Positions 50,252-57,834 of a stretch of 64,000 bases of DNA are shown here, piece after piece. The stretch comes from Streptomyces phaeofaciens (GTDB lineage: Bacteria > Actinomycetota > Actinomycetes > Streptomycetales > Streptomycetaceae). Position numbers and translations under genes: made by a program. Location: assembly GCF_014648915.1 (NCBI RefSeq), contig NZ_BMSA01000002.1, forward strand, positions 682,001 through 746,000, in the 5' to 3' direction. The number at the start of each line of letters is the position of its first letter. The stretch's first letter is position 1. A model generated the notes under the pieces. That model saw nothing but the letters and a program-made list of their open reading frames with translations, was not told the origin of the DNA and searched no databases.

Positions 50252-51241
50252 TCAGGCGGTGCCGCCCGCCACGAGCGCCATCCCCAGCGGCGTCCGCTCG
50301 TACAGCACCTGGTGGCCGTAGCGCCGCGCGACGAGCAGCCCGGCGTCCCGCAGCAGCGTCAGATGCGCGGAGACGGACGACGGCGCGAGGCCCAGGCGGT
50401 GCGCGACGGCGACGGTGCCGGCCGGTTCGTCGAGCGCGGCCAGCACCGCGGCCCGCCCGCGCCCCAGCAGCCGTACGAGCACCTCGGGCGTCGCCCGGCC
50501 GTCGGGCTCGGCCCACAGCCCGCCGATGCCGCGCGCCGGATAGACGAGCGTCGGCTGCCACGGCGGGTCGAAGGTGCTCAGGACGTCCGGCCAGATGAAC
50601 ACGCTCGGCACCAGCACCAGGCCCTGCCCGTCCAGCCGCCGCTCGTGCTCGCCCCGGAACTCGACGGTCAGCGTCCCGGCCTGCCAGCCGCACCGCCGGC
50701 TGATCTCCGGCAGCAGCCCGCCGAGCCCCACCTCGGCCAGCCGGCGCGAGTGGAACGCCACGTCCGCCTCCAGCAGGGTGCGCAGCCGGGGCCAGTCCGG
50801 CGCCACGAGGGTGCGCCAGATCTCCTCCAGGGTGTCCGACAGCTCCCGGACCATCCCGGCCGGATCCCGCAGCCATCTCCGCCCCCGCGCCGAGCCGAGG
50901 GCGCCCGGTGTGTCGGCGAGCGACTGGGCGGTGTCCGCGCGCGCCGCCCGCGGATCGCTCGCCCGCACGGCGGCGATCTCCTCCTCGAAGGAGGCGGCCG
51001 GACCGATCGGCGGCGGGCAGAGCCAGTCGGGCGTGTGGCCCCGGCGCGGCATCAGCAGCCACAGCCCCGTCAGGTCCAGCCCCGCCGCCACCGCGCCCAT
51101 GCGGCGCAGCCAGGGCGCGTGATAGCCGTGCCGGTCGGGCCGCTTGAGCATCCGCACCACCTCCTGCGTCTCCCACAGAGGGGACACGGCGAACCGGCAG
51201 CGCAGGAAGTCGTCCTCGCCGAAGTGCAGACGCGAGGGCAT
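50252..51241 (-). CDS. ArsR-type winged-helix regulator with N-terminal DUF5937-like domain
   Basis: 329 aa. The first 240 residues form the domain usually found upstream of a C-terminal ArsR helix-turn-helix (AALDEPAGTVAVAHRLGLAPSSVSAHLTLLRDAGLLVARRYGHQVLYERT). ATG at 51241. Divergent from an MFS transporter, with a 14-bp palindrome between them, so it probably represses that exporter. Confidence 0.85.
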   Translation of the reverse strand: MPSRLHFGEDDFLRCRFAVSPLWETQEVVRMLKRPDRHGYHAPWLRRMGAVAAGLDLTGLWLLMPRRGHTPDWLCPPPIGPAASFEEEIAAVRASDPRAARADTAQSLADTPGALGSARGRRWLRDPAGMVRELSDTLEEIWRTLVAPDWPRLRTLLEADVAFHSRRLAEVGLGGLLPEISRRCGWQAGTLTVEFRGEHERRLDGQGLVLVPSVFIWPDVLSTFDPPWQPTLVYPARGIGGLWAEPDGRATPEVLVRLLGRGRAAVLAALDEPAGTVAVAHRLGLAPSSVSAHLTLLRDAGLLVARRYGHQVLYERTPLGMALVAGGTA

Positions 51242-51307
51242 GGGACCTACCGGGGGGAGGAGGGGGCTCCCGGACGGCGGGCGCGCCCGGAACATTCGGC
51301 TGTGCCC

Positions 51308-51321
51308 GAAACTATAGGTTC
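51308..51321. promoter_or_regulatory. Near-palindrome in the ArsR/MFS divergent promoter
   Basis: GAAACTATAGGTTC is palindromic at 12 of 14 positions and contains TATAGG, a possible MFS -10. It is 67 bases from the regulator start and 30 bases from the MFS start. Confidence 0.5.
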
Positions 51322-51350
51322 CGCGGCCCGCGCCGAGCACGCTGCCCGTC

Positions 51351-52607
51351 ATGCCAGAGGTCATGACCACCACCCCGCAGGCGCCCCCTTCCGGGTACGC
51401 CCGCGTGCTCGCCGTCCCCGAGTTCCGGGCCGTGCTCGCCGCCCACACGCTCTCCCTGCTCGGCGTGATCGTCGCCGAGATCGCCCTGTCCGTCCTCGTC
51501 TACGACCTCACGGGCTCGCCCCTCATGAGCGCGCTCACCTTCGCCCTGGGCTTCCTGCCCTACGTCGTCGGCGGCACCCTGCTCGCGGGCGTCGCCGACC
51601 GCCGGCCGGCCCGGCGGGTGCTCGTGACCTGCGACCTGGTGTGCGCGGTGTGCGTCGTACCGATGACCCTGCCGGGCGCGCCGCTGGCCGTCCTGCTCGC
51701 CCTGCGCTGCGCCCTCGCCGTCGTCTCGCCGGTGTTCGCCGGCACCCGGATGGCGACGCTCACCGACATCCTCGGCGACGGCGACCTGTTCGTCCTCGGC
51801 CGCTCCCTGCTGCGGATCGTCTCGCAGAGCGCGCTCCTGACCGGCTACGGTCTCGGCGGCCTGCTGCTCACGGCCGCCTCCCCGCGCCAGGCCCTGCTCG
51901 TGACCGTCACCACCTTCCTCGCCTCCGCCGCCGTCCTGCGGCTGGGCACCCGCCGGCGCCCGGCCCGCGCCCGGGACGGCGGCACCCTGGTCGGGGACTC
52001 GCTCAAGGGCGCCCGGCTGGTGCTCGCCGACCGGCGGGTGCGGGTGCTGCTCCTGCTCACCTGGATCCCGCCGGTGTTCGCGGTCGCGCCGGAGGCCCTC
52101 GCGGCGCCCTACGCCCACGACCTCGGCGCCGGACCGCTCGCCCTCGGCCTGCTGATGTGCGCGCTGCCGGTCGGCACGGTCGCGGGCGAGCTGTACGCGG
52201 GGTCCCGGCTGCGCCCCGCCATCCGCGAGCGCGTCGCCCTGCCGCTGGTCTGCGTGACCCTGCTGCCCTACCTCGGCTACGCCCTGCGCCCCGGCCTCGC
52301 CGTCTCCCTCCTGCTCCTGGTCGTCTCGGGCGCCGGGGCGGCGTACACCCTCGGACTCGACCAGTGGTTCGTCCGGGCCGTGCCGGAGGAACTGCGCGGC
52401 CGGGCGATGACGTTGCTCACCGCCGGGCTCATGACCTTCCAGGGCGTCGGGATGGCGCTGGCCGGGGTCGCGGCGGAGCTGATGGGGGTGCGGGCGGCGG
52501 TCGTTGGGGCCGGACTGCTGGGGACCGTGTGCTGTGTGCTGCTCGCCGTGGAGGCCCGGCGGACCGAAAGCCGAGACGGGGCTGCCCAGGATATGACCGG
52601 CGGGTAG
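51351..52607 (+). CDS. MFS transporter
   Basis: 418 aa, about 12 membrane helices. VADRRPARRVLVTCDLVCAV after helix 2-3 corresponds to the MFS loop motif. Related to the macrolide-type efflux group, but the substrate is unknown. ATG at 51351; ATG at 51363 is an alternative. Divergent from its likely ArsR regulator. Confidence 0.9.
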   Translation: MPEVMTTTPQAPPSGYARVLAVPEFRAVLAAHTLSLLGVIVAEIALSVLVYDLTGSPLMSALTFALGFLPYVVGGTLLAGVADRRPARRVLVTCDLVCAVCVVPMTLPGAPLAVLLALRCALAVVSPVFAGTRMATLTDILGDGDLFVLGRSLLRIVSQSALLTGYGLGGLLLTAASPRQALLVTVTTFLASAAVLRLGTRRRPARARDGGTLVGDSLKGARLVLADRRVRVLLLLTWIPPVFAVAPEALAAPYAHDLGAGPLALGLLMCALPVGTVAGELYAGSRLRPAIRERVALPLVCVTLLPYLGYALRPGLAVSLLLLVVSGAGAAYTLGLDQWFVRAVPEELRGRAMTLLTAGLMTFQGVGMALAGVAAELMGVRAAVVGAGLLGTVCCVLLAVEARRTESRDGAAQDMTGG

Positions 52608-52618
52608 GGTCTGGTGCC

Positions 52619-53128
52619 GTGCCGAAGCCGCTCAGCCTCCCTTTCGACCCCATCGCCCGCGCCGACGAGCTCTGGAAGCAGCGCTGGGGCAGCGTGCCCT
52701 CCATGGCCGCGATCACCTCGATCATGCGCGCCCACCAGATCCTGCTCGCCGAGGTGGACGCGGTGGTCAAGCCGTACGGGCTGACGTTCGCCCGTTACGA
52801 GGCGCTGGTGCTGCTGACCTTCTCCAAGGAGGGCGAGCTGACCATGTCGAAGATCGGCGAGCGGCTCCAGGTGCACCCCACGTCGGTGACGAACACCGTC
52901 GACCGTCTGGTGCGCTCCGGCCTGGTCGACAAGCGGCCCAACCCCAACGACGGCCGTGGCACCCTCGCCGTCATCACGGACAAGGGCCGCGAGGTCGTCG
53001 AGGCCGCCACCGGCGATCTGATGGCGATGGACTTCGGGCTGGGGGCGTACGACGCGGAGGAGTGCGCGGAGATCTTCGCGATGCTGCGGCCGCTGCGGGT
53101 CGCGGCACACGACTTCGAGGACGAGTGA
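52619..53128 (+). CDS. MarR-family regulator
   Basis: 169 aa. Winged helix: LTMSKIGERLQVHPTSVTNTVDRLVRSGLVDKRPNPNDGRGTLAVITDKG. GTG at 52619 has no ribosome site, but TAGGGT lies 8 bases upstream (overlapping the MFS stop codon), so translation may be leaderless. Second MarR in the window besides absC. Confidence 0.9.
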   Translation: MPKPLSLPFDPIARADELWKQRWGSVPSMAAITSIMRAHQILLAEVDAVVKPYGLTFARYEALVLLTFSKEGELTMSKIGERLQVHPTSVTNTVDRLVRSGLVDKRPNPNDGRGTLAVITDKGREVVEAATGDLMAMDFGLGAYDAEECAEIFAMLRPLRVAAHDFEDE

Positions 53129-53171
53129 CCCGGTCCAAGATCTACCGGAACGGGCCGTTACGCTCGACGGC

Positions 53172-53510
53172 ATGAAGAAGAGCGTGCTGACGCGCTACCG
53201 CGTCATGGCCTACGTCACCGGTGTGCTGCTGGTCCTCCTGTGCCTGTGCATGGTCGGCAAGTACGTACTGGACCTGGACGGCGCGGCGGACGCCACCCGG
53301 GCCGTCTCCATCGCGCACGGCTGGCTCTACGTCGTCTACCTGGTCTTCGCCTTCGACCTGGGCTCCAAGGCGAAGTGGCCGGTCGCCAAGCAGCTGTGGG
53401 TGCTGCTCGCCGGGACGATCCCGACGGCCGCCTTCTTCGTCGAGCGCCGGATCAGCCGCGAGCTGGAGGCGACGCCCGCCGACGCCGAGCCGGCCGTCGC
53501 CAAGGCGTAA
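53172..53510 (+). CDS. DUF3817 membrane protein (second copy)
   Basis: 112 aa, three membrane helices. HGWLYVVYLVFAFDLGSKAKWP and GTIPTAAFFVERRISRELEA align with the protein at 46276. ATG preceded by TACGCT at 7 bases and no ribosome site; possibly leaderless. The two paralogues lie 7 kb apart with different neighbours. Confidence 0.9.
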   Translation: MKKSVLTRYRVMAYVTGVLLVLLCLCMVGKYVLDLDGAADATRAVSIAHGWLYVVYLVFAFDLGSKAKWPVAKQLWVLLAGTIPTAAFFVERRISRELEATPADAEPAVAKA

Positions 53511-53573
53511 CCCCGCGCCACCGCACTGGGCCCCACCGCCGTACGCGTCGCGTGCGGCGGTGTCGCATCAAGA

Positions 53574-53594
53574 TTTACTAGGACGTCCTACTAA
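53574..53594. promoter_or_regulatory. icmA operator, copy 1
   Basis: TTACTAGGACGTCCTACTAA (53575-53594) is palindromic at 18 of 20 positions around a central GGACGTCC. Its centre is 33 bases from that of copy 2, about three helical turns. Confidence 0.7.
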
Positions 53595-53605
53595 TAGCGG
53601 TCGAC

Positions 53606-53629
53606 ATTTACTAGGACGTCCAAGTAAAT
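53606..53629. promoter_or_regulatory. icmA operator, copy 2
   Basis: A 24-bp dyad (palindromic at 22 positions) with TTTACTAGGACGTCC as left part and AAGTAAAT as right end. It ends 7 bases before the icmA ATG, so a bound repressor would block initiation or early elongation. Confidence 0.7.
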
Positions 53630-53636
53630 TTGAGCC

Positions 53637-55337
53637 ATGGACGCTGACGCCATCGAGGAGGGCCGCCGTCGCTGGCAGGCCCGGTACGACGCTTCGCGCA
53701 AGCGCGACGCGGACTTCACCACGCTCTCCGGAGACCCCGTGGAGCCGGTGTACGGGCCCCGGCCCGGCGACACCTACGAGGGCTTCGAGCGGATCGGCTG
53801 GCCCGGTGAGTACCCCTTCACCCGCGGTCTGTACCCGACCGGCTACCGGGGCCGGACCTGGACCATCCGCCAGTTCGCCGGGTTCGGCAACGCCGAGCAG
53901 ACCAACGAGCGCTACAAGATGATCCTGGCCAACGGCGGCGGGGGCCTCTCGGTGGCCTTCGACATGCCGACGCTCATGGGCCGCGACTCCGACGACCGCC
54001 GCTCCCTGGGCGAGGTCGGGCACTGCGGGGTCGCCATCGACTCCGCCGCCGACATGGAGGTCCTGTTCAAGGACATCCCCCTCGGCGACGTGACGACGTC
54101 GATGACCATCAGCGGTCCGGCCGTCCCCGTCTTCTGCATGTACCTGGTCGCCGCCGAACGCCAGGGCGTCGACCCGGCCGTCCTCAACGGCACGCTCCAG
54201 ACGGACATCTTCAAGGAGTACATCGCGCAGAAGGAGTGGCTCTTCCCGCCCGAGCCGCACCTGCGCCTCATCGGCGACCTGATGGAGCACTGCGCGGCCG
54301 GCATCCCCGCCTACAAGCCGCTGTCGGTCTCCGGCTACCACATCCGCGAGGCGGGCGCGACGGCCGCACAGGAGCTGGCGTACACGCTGGCGGACGGCTT
54401 CGGGTACGTCGAACTGGGCCTGTCCCGCGGTCTGGACGTGGACGTCTTCGCCCCCGGCCTCTCCTTCTTCTTCGACGCGCACCTCGACTTCTTCGAGGAG
54501 ATCGCCAAGTTCCGCGCTGCGCGCAGGATCTGGGCCCGCTGGATGCGCGACGTCTACGGCGCGAAGTCCGAGAAGGCGCAGTGGCTGCGCTTCCACACCC
54601 AGACCGCCGGTGTCTCGCTGACCGCCCAGCAGCCGTACAACAACGTGGTGCGTACGGCGGTGGAGGCGCTCTCGGCGATCCTCGGCGGCACCAACTCGCT
54701 GCACACCAACGCCCTCGACGAGACGCTCGCGCTGCCGAGCGAGCAGGCCGCCGAGATCGCGCTGCGCACCCAGCAGGTGCTGATGGAGGAGACCGGCGTC
54801 GGCAACGTGGCCGACCCGCTGGGCGGTTCCTGGTACGTCGAGCAGCTGACGGACCGCATCGAGGCCGACGCGGAGCGGATCTTCGAGCAGATCAGGGAAC
54901 GCGGGCTGCGGGCGCACCCCGACGGGCGGCACCCGATCGGTCCGATCACCTCCGGGATCCTGCGCGGGATCGAGGACGGCTGGTTCACCGGCGAGATCGC
55001 CGAGTCCGCCTTCCGCTACCAGCAGTCCCTGGAGAAGGGCGAGAAGCGGGTCGTCGGCGTCAACGTCCACACCGGCTCCGTGACCGGCGACCTGGAGATC
55101 CTGCGCGTCAGCCACGAGGTGGAGCGGGAGCAGGTCCGCCACCTCGCGCAGCGCAGGGCCGGACGGGACGACGCCCGGGTGCGGGCCGCGCTGGACGCGA
55201 TGCTCGCCGCCGCCCGGGACGGCGGCAACATGATCGAGCCCATGCTGGACGCCGTCCGCGCCGAGGCGACCCTCGGCGAGATCTGCGACGTCCTGCGCGA
55301 CGAGTGGGGGGTGTACACCGAACCCGCGGGATTCTAG
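53637..55337 (+). CDS. icmA: Isobutyryl-CoA mutase large subunit
   Basis: 566 aa, the substrate-binding TIM barrel without the C-terminal B12 domain, which in this enzyme is a separate small subunit (IcmB, not in the window). It interconverts isobutyryl-CoA and n-butyryl-CoA with adenosylcobalamin. Two specificity residues decide against methylmalonyl-CoA mutase: Phe80 (TIRQF, Tyr in MCM) and Gln198 (EYIAQKEW, Arg in MCM), both at the positions reported for ICM. Weak ribosome site. Under two palindromic operators; likely served by MeaB and PduO of this window. Confidence 0.93.
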   Translation: MDADAIEEGRRRWQARYDASRKRDADFTTLSGDPVEPVYGPRPGDTYEGFERIGWPGEYPFTRGLYPTGYRGRTWTIRQFAGFGNAEQTNERYKMILANGGGGLSVAFDMPTLMGRDSDDRRSLGEVGHCGVAIDSAADMEVLFKDIPLGDVTTSMTISGPAVPVFCMYLVAAERQGVDPAVLNGTLQTDIFKEYIAQKEWLFPPEPHLRLIGDLMEHCAAGIPAYKPLSVSGYHIREAGATAAQELAYTLADGFGYVELGLSRGLDVDVFAPGLSFFFDAHLDFFEEIAKFRAARRIWARWMRDVYGAKSEKAQWLRFHTQTAGVSLTAQQPYNNVVRTAVEALSAILGGTNSLHTNALDETLALPSEQAAEIALRTQQVLMEETGVGNVADPLGGSWYVEQLTDRIEADAERIFEQIRERGLRAHPDGRHPIGPITSGILRGIEDGWFTGEIAESAFRYQQSLEKGEKRVVGVNVHTGSVTGDLEILRVSHEVEREQVRHLAQRRAGRDDARVRAALDAMLAAARDGGNMIEPMLDAVRAEATLGEICDVLRDEWGVYTEPAGF

Positions 55338-55349
55338 GCCGGCCTAGAA
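55332..55349. terminator. 18-bp perfect palindrome holding both stop codons of icmA and tetR
   Basis: TTCTAGGCC/GGCCTAGAA, with the icmA TAG at 55335-55337 and the TetR TAG at 55344-55346 on the other strand. Only 6 bases lie between the stops. May act as terminator or protein site. Confidence 0.5.
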
Positions 55350-56003
55350 CCTCTCCGGCGCGGACGCCGTCAGGCCGAGGAGGAGGACGCGGGTGAAGTC
55401 GCGCACCCACTCCTCGTCGGCCGGCTCCGCGCTGACCAGGGTGCGGTGGACGACCGCGCCCGCGACGACGTCGAAGATGAGGTCGACCGTACGGGCGGCC
55501 TCCTCGGGGTCGGTCTCCGTGGGGAGTTCGCCGCGGGTCTGGGCGCGGGCGCGCCCCTCCAGCACGAGATCCTTCTGCGGGTCGACGATGGAGGCGCGGA
55601 TGCGCTCGCGCAGCGCGTCGTCGCGCGTGGACTCCGCGACCACCGCCATCAGGCCGCTCTTTGCCTCGGGGCGGGCCAGGATCGCCGCGAACTGGAGCAC
55701 CACGCCCTCGATGTCCGCGGCCAGGCTGCCGCGGTCGGGCAGCTCCAGTTCGCCGAAGAGTTCCGCGACCGCGTCCACGACCAGTTCGTTCTTGCCCGGC
55801 CAGCGCCGGTAGAGCGTCGTCTTCGCCACCCCGGCGCGGGTCGCCACGTCCCCCAGGGTGAGCTTCGACCAGCCCAGCTCGACCAGGGCCGCCCGGGTCG
55901 CGGCCAGGATCGCCGTGTCGGCGGCGGCGCTGCGCGGGCGGCCGGTACGGCAAACGGGGGTGCGGATCTGCATCCCCCGACCATAACCGCCGTTTTGCGC
56001 CAT
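55344..56003 (-). CDS. TetR-family regulator
   Basis: 219 aa. Basic arm RTGRPRSAAAD, then the TetR helix-turn-helix (ILAATRAALVELGWSKLTLGDVATRAGVAKTTLYRRWPGKNELV) and a C-terminal TetR_C domain. ATG at 56003 with AGGGGAAA upstream; ATG at 55973 is possible. A dyad at 56069 lies between it and the thioredoxin gene and is the likely autoregulatory site. Convergent with icmA; control of icmA is possible but not shown. Confidence 0.9.
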   Translation of the reverse strand: MAQNGGYGRGMQIRTPVCRTGRPRSAAADTAILAATRAALVELGWSKLTLGDVATRAGVAKTTLYRRWPGKNELVVDAVAELFGELELPDRGSLAADIEGVVLQFAAILARPEAKSGLMAVVAESTRDDALRERIRASIVDPQKDLVLEGRARAQTRGELPTETDPEEAARTVDLIFDVVAGAVVHRTLVSAEPADEEWVRDFTRVLLLGLTASAPERF

Positions 56004-56068
56004 GGCGTTTCCCCTGCGCCCGTGAGGGAGATCACCAGGGAGTGGCCCCATGAAGGCACCCCCTGGCA

Positions 56069-56090
56069 TTACGCTACGACTCGTAGCGAA
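56069..56090. promoter_or_regulatory. Operator-like dyad between tetR and thioredoxin gene
   Basis: CGCTACG (56072-56078) and CGTAGCG (56082-56088) are perfect arms around ACT. This arrangement is typical of TetR operators. It lies 66 bases from the tetR start on the minus strand. Confidence 0.65.
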
Positions 56091-56211
56091 AGCCCGTGCT
56101 GGACGTGCGCGGGCCACGACCGTGGAGCGTGGGGTGGGGACCCCGGCGCTCGTTCGGGAACGCTCGCCGATCGTTTTTCACGTACACGCGCGGACGGGGG
56201 AGGATAGACGC

Positions 56212-57186
56212 ATGCAGCCACGGAACATGTCCATGAGCGGAGTCGTCGACCTCGCCGCGGTGAAGGCGGCCCAGGAGGCCAAGGCCAAGGCGGAGCAGAC
56301 GCGCGCCGAAACGGCACGGCAGGGCGGCGCGGGGGCCGTCTCCCCGGCCGATCTCGTCATCGACGTCGACGAGGCGGGATTCGAGCGGGACGTCCTCCAG
56401 CGCTCCGCCGAGGTGCCCGTCGTCATCGACTTCTGGGCCGAGTGGTGCCAGCCCTGCAAGCAGCTGAGCCCGGTCCTGGAGCGGCTCGCCGTCGAGTACG
56501 ACGGCCGCTTCCTGCTCGCCAAGATCGACGTCGACGCCAACCAGATGCTGATGCAGCAGTTCGGGGTCCAGGGGATCCCGGCCGTCTTCGCGGTCGTCGC
56601 GGGGCAGGCCCTGCCGCTCTTCCAGGGGGCCGCCGGTGAGGCGCAGGTCCGGCAGACCCTCGACCAGCTGGTGCAGGTCGCCGAGGAGCGCTTCGGCCTG
56701 ACCGGCCTGACCGTCGACCCCGACGCCGAGTCCGGCGGCCGCCCTGAGCCCGCCGAGGCCCCGGCCGGCCCCCACGACGCCCTCCTCGAAGCCGCCGTGC
56801 ACGCCCTGGACGCCGGGGACTTCGGCGGTGCGGTGCAGGCGTACCGGAGCGTGCTCGCGGACGACCCGGCGAACACGGAGGCGAAACTGGGTCTGGCGCA
56901 GGCCGAGTTGCTGCACCGGGTGCAGGACATGGACCCGCAGCAGGTGCGCAAGGACGCCGCCGAGAAGCCGGGGGACGCCGCCGCGCAGATCGCCGCCGCC
57001 GACCTGGACCTGGTGGGCGGTCATGTCGAGGACGCCTTCGGGCGGCTGATCGACGCCGTGCGCCGCACGGCCGGCGACGACCGGGACGCCGTACGGATGC
57101 GGCTGCTGGAGCTGTTCGAGGTCGTCGGGCCCGAGGACCCGCGGGTGGCCGCGGCGCGCCGGGCGCTGGCGAGGGCCCTGTTCTGA
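56212..57186 (+). CDS. Thioredoxin-domain protein with C-terminal TPR-like repeats (CnoX/YbbN type)
   Basis: 324 aa. Ala/Lys/Glu-rich N-terminus, thioredoxin domain (about 60-165) with active site WCQPCK and cis-Pro region QGIPAVF, then TPR-like helical repeats (LLEAAVHALDAGDFGGAVQAYRSVLADDPANTEAKLGLAQAEL) to the end. In other bacteria this architecture belongs to a chaperone/holdase protecting proteins from oxidation. ATG with GGGGGAGGA upstream. Confidence 0.92.
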   Translation: MQPRNMSMSGVVDLAAVKAAQEAKAKAEQTRAETARQGGAGAVSPADLVIDVDEAGFERDVLQRSAEVPVVIDFWAEWCQPCKQLSPVLERLAVEYDGRFLLAKIDVDANQMLMQQFGVQGIPAVFAVVAGQALPLFQGAAGEAQVRQTLDQLVQVAEERFGLTGLTVDPDAESGGRPEPAEAPAGPHDALLEAAVHALDAGDFGGAVQAYRSVLADDPANTEAKLGLAQAELLHRVQDMDPQQVRKDAAEKPGDAAAQIAAADLDLVGGHVEDAFGRLIDAVRRTAGDDRDAVRMRLLELFEVVGPEDPRVAAARRALARALF

Positions 57187-57272
57187 GCGGGGCGGGGGCC
57201 CGGTTCCTGACCAGTCGCTAAACGTCGGGGCCTGTGGTTCCGGAGTGAAAGTTCTGCCGATGAGGTTCCCCT

Positions 57273-57310
57273 GCGGCCGCGTTTTACCAAATCTTGGTAA
57301 TCGCGGCCGC
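57273..57310. repeat. Nested palindrome in the 648-base gene-free region
   Basis: Outer arms GCGGCCGCG/CGCGGCCGC (57273-57281, 57302-57310) enclose TTACCAA-ATC-TTGGTAA (57284-57300). Together they give 16 base pairs. It could end the thioredoxin transcript, 87 bases after its stop, or bind a regulator. Confidence 0.7.
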
Positions 57311-57312
57311 TG

Positions 57313-57325
57313 TTACTTCAAGTAA
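57313..57325. repeat. TTACTT-C-AAGTAA dyad
   Basis: A perfect 6+1+6 palindrome three bases after the nested repeat. Shares TTAC/GTAA ends with its neighbours. Confidence 0.5.
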
Positions 57326-57439
57326 GCCCAGGCCGTTGATGTGTCGGGTTCTGTCCCTCGATCAATAGTTTTGTTCTGGGCCTTTCTGCCACCCTGCGTC
57401 GCCGCCCGAGACCTGTGGGTCGTTGTTCGGTTATCCGGC

Positions 57440-57457
57440 CGTTACTAGCGAGTAACG
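57440..57457. promoter_or_regulatory. CGTTACT-AGCG-AGTAACG operator-like dyad
   Basis: Perfect 7-bp arms with a 4-base centre, resembling GntR/TetR sites. It is 378 bases before the DUF6230 start. In 57187-57834 I see no convincing gene (a plus-strand frame at 57415-57648 has no family features); the region appears to be terminator plus regulatory DNA and a long leader. Confidence 0.55.
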
Positions 57458-57834
57458 AACCCCCTTGTGCGGGCGGCCAGAATGCACCACGATCGGCCAC
57501 GCTCGGTCCAATGACGTACCCCGACAGCCGGTTGGGGCAACGGGTTTTCCTGGGTCCCCACCGAGCAGGGCCGGCGGCTGTGACGCCGGCTCTCGGGCAG
57601 GGGGGTCTTCGCCGGTCGGTGGAGCCTGTCCAGCAAGGTTGTGCGTGATGCGTGTCAGGCGCGACCAGTGGTTGTCGCTCGGGGGTGATCGCCGGTGATC
57701 GGTGCGCGGACTGCGCCTCCGATACGGGCGCTCCCCTTCCCGAGGACGTAGCACTTCTCCCATCCCTGCCCGGCTGAGCCGCCGCCCAGGTGGTGAATCG
57801 GGGTCAGGAGATGTACGTCCGAGAAGGAGGAAAT

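Noticed and set aside
50312..53128. A 938-residue plus-strand frame ending in the MarR protein
   Set aside because: Only the last 169 residues are a real protein; the rest runs antisense to the ArsR gene and out of frame over the MFS gene.
53637..55337. Annotation as methylmalonyl-CoA mutase large subunit
   Set aside because: Phe80 and Gln198 are the isobutyryl-CoA mutase residues and the B12 domain is absent.
57415..57648. Possible 77-residue plus-strand gene in the 648-base gap
   Set aside because: No family features, and it spans one of the palindromes; treated as non-coding.
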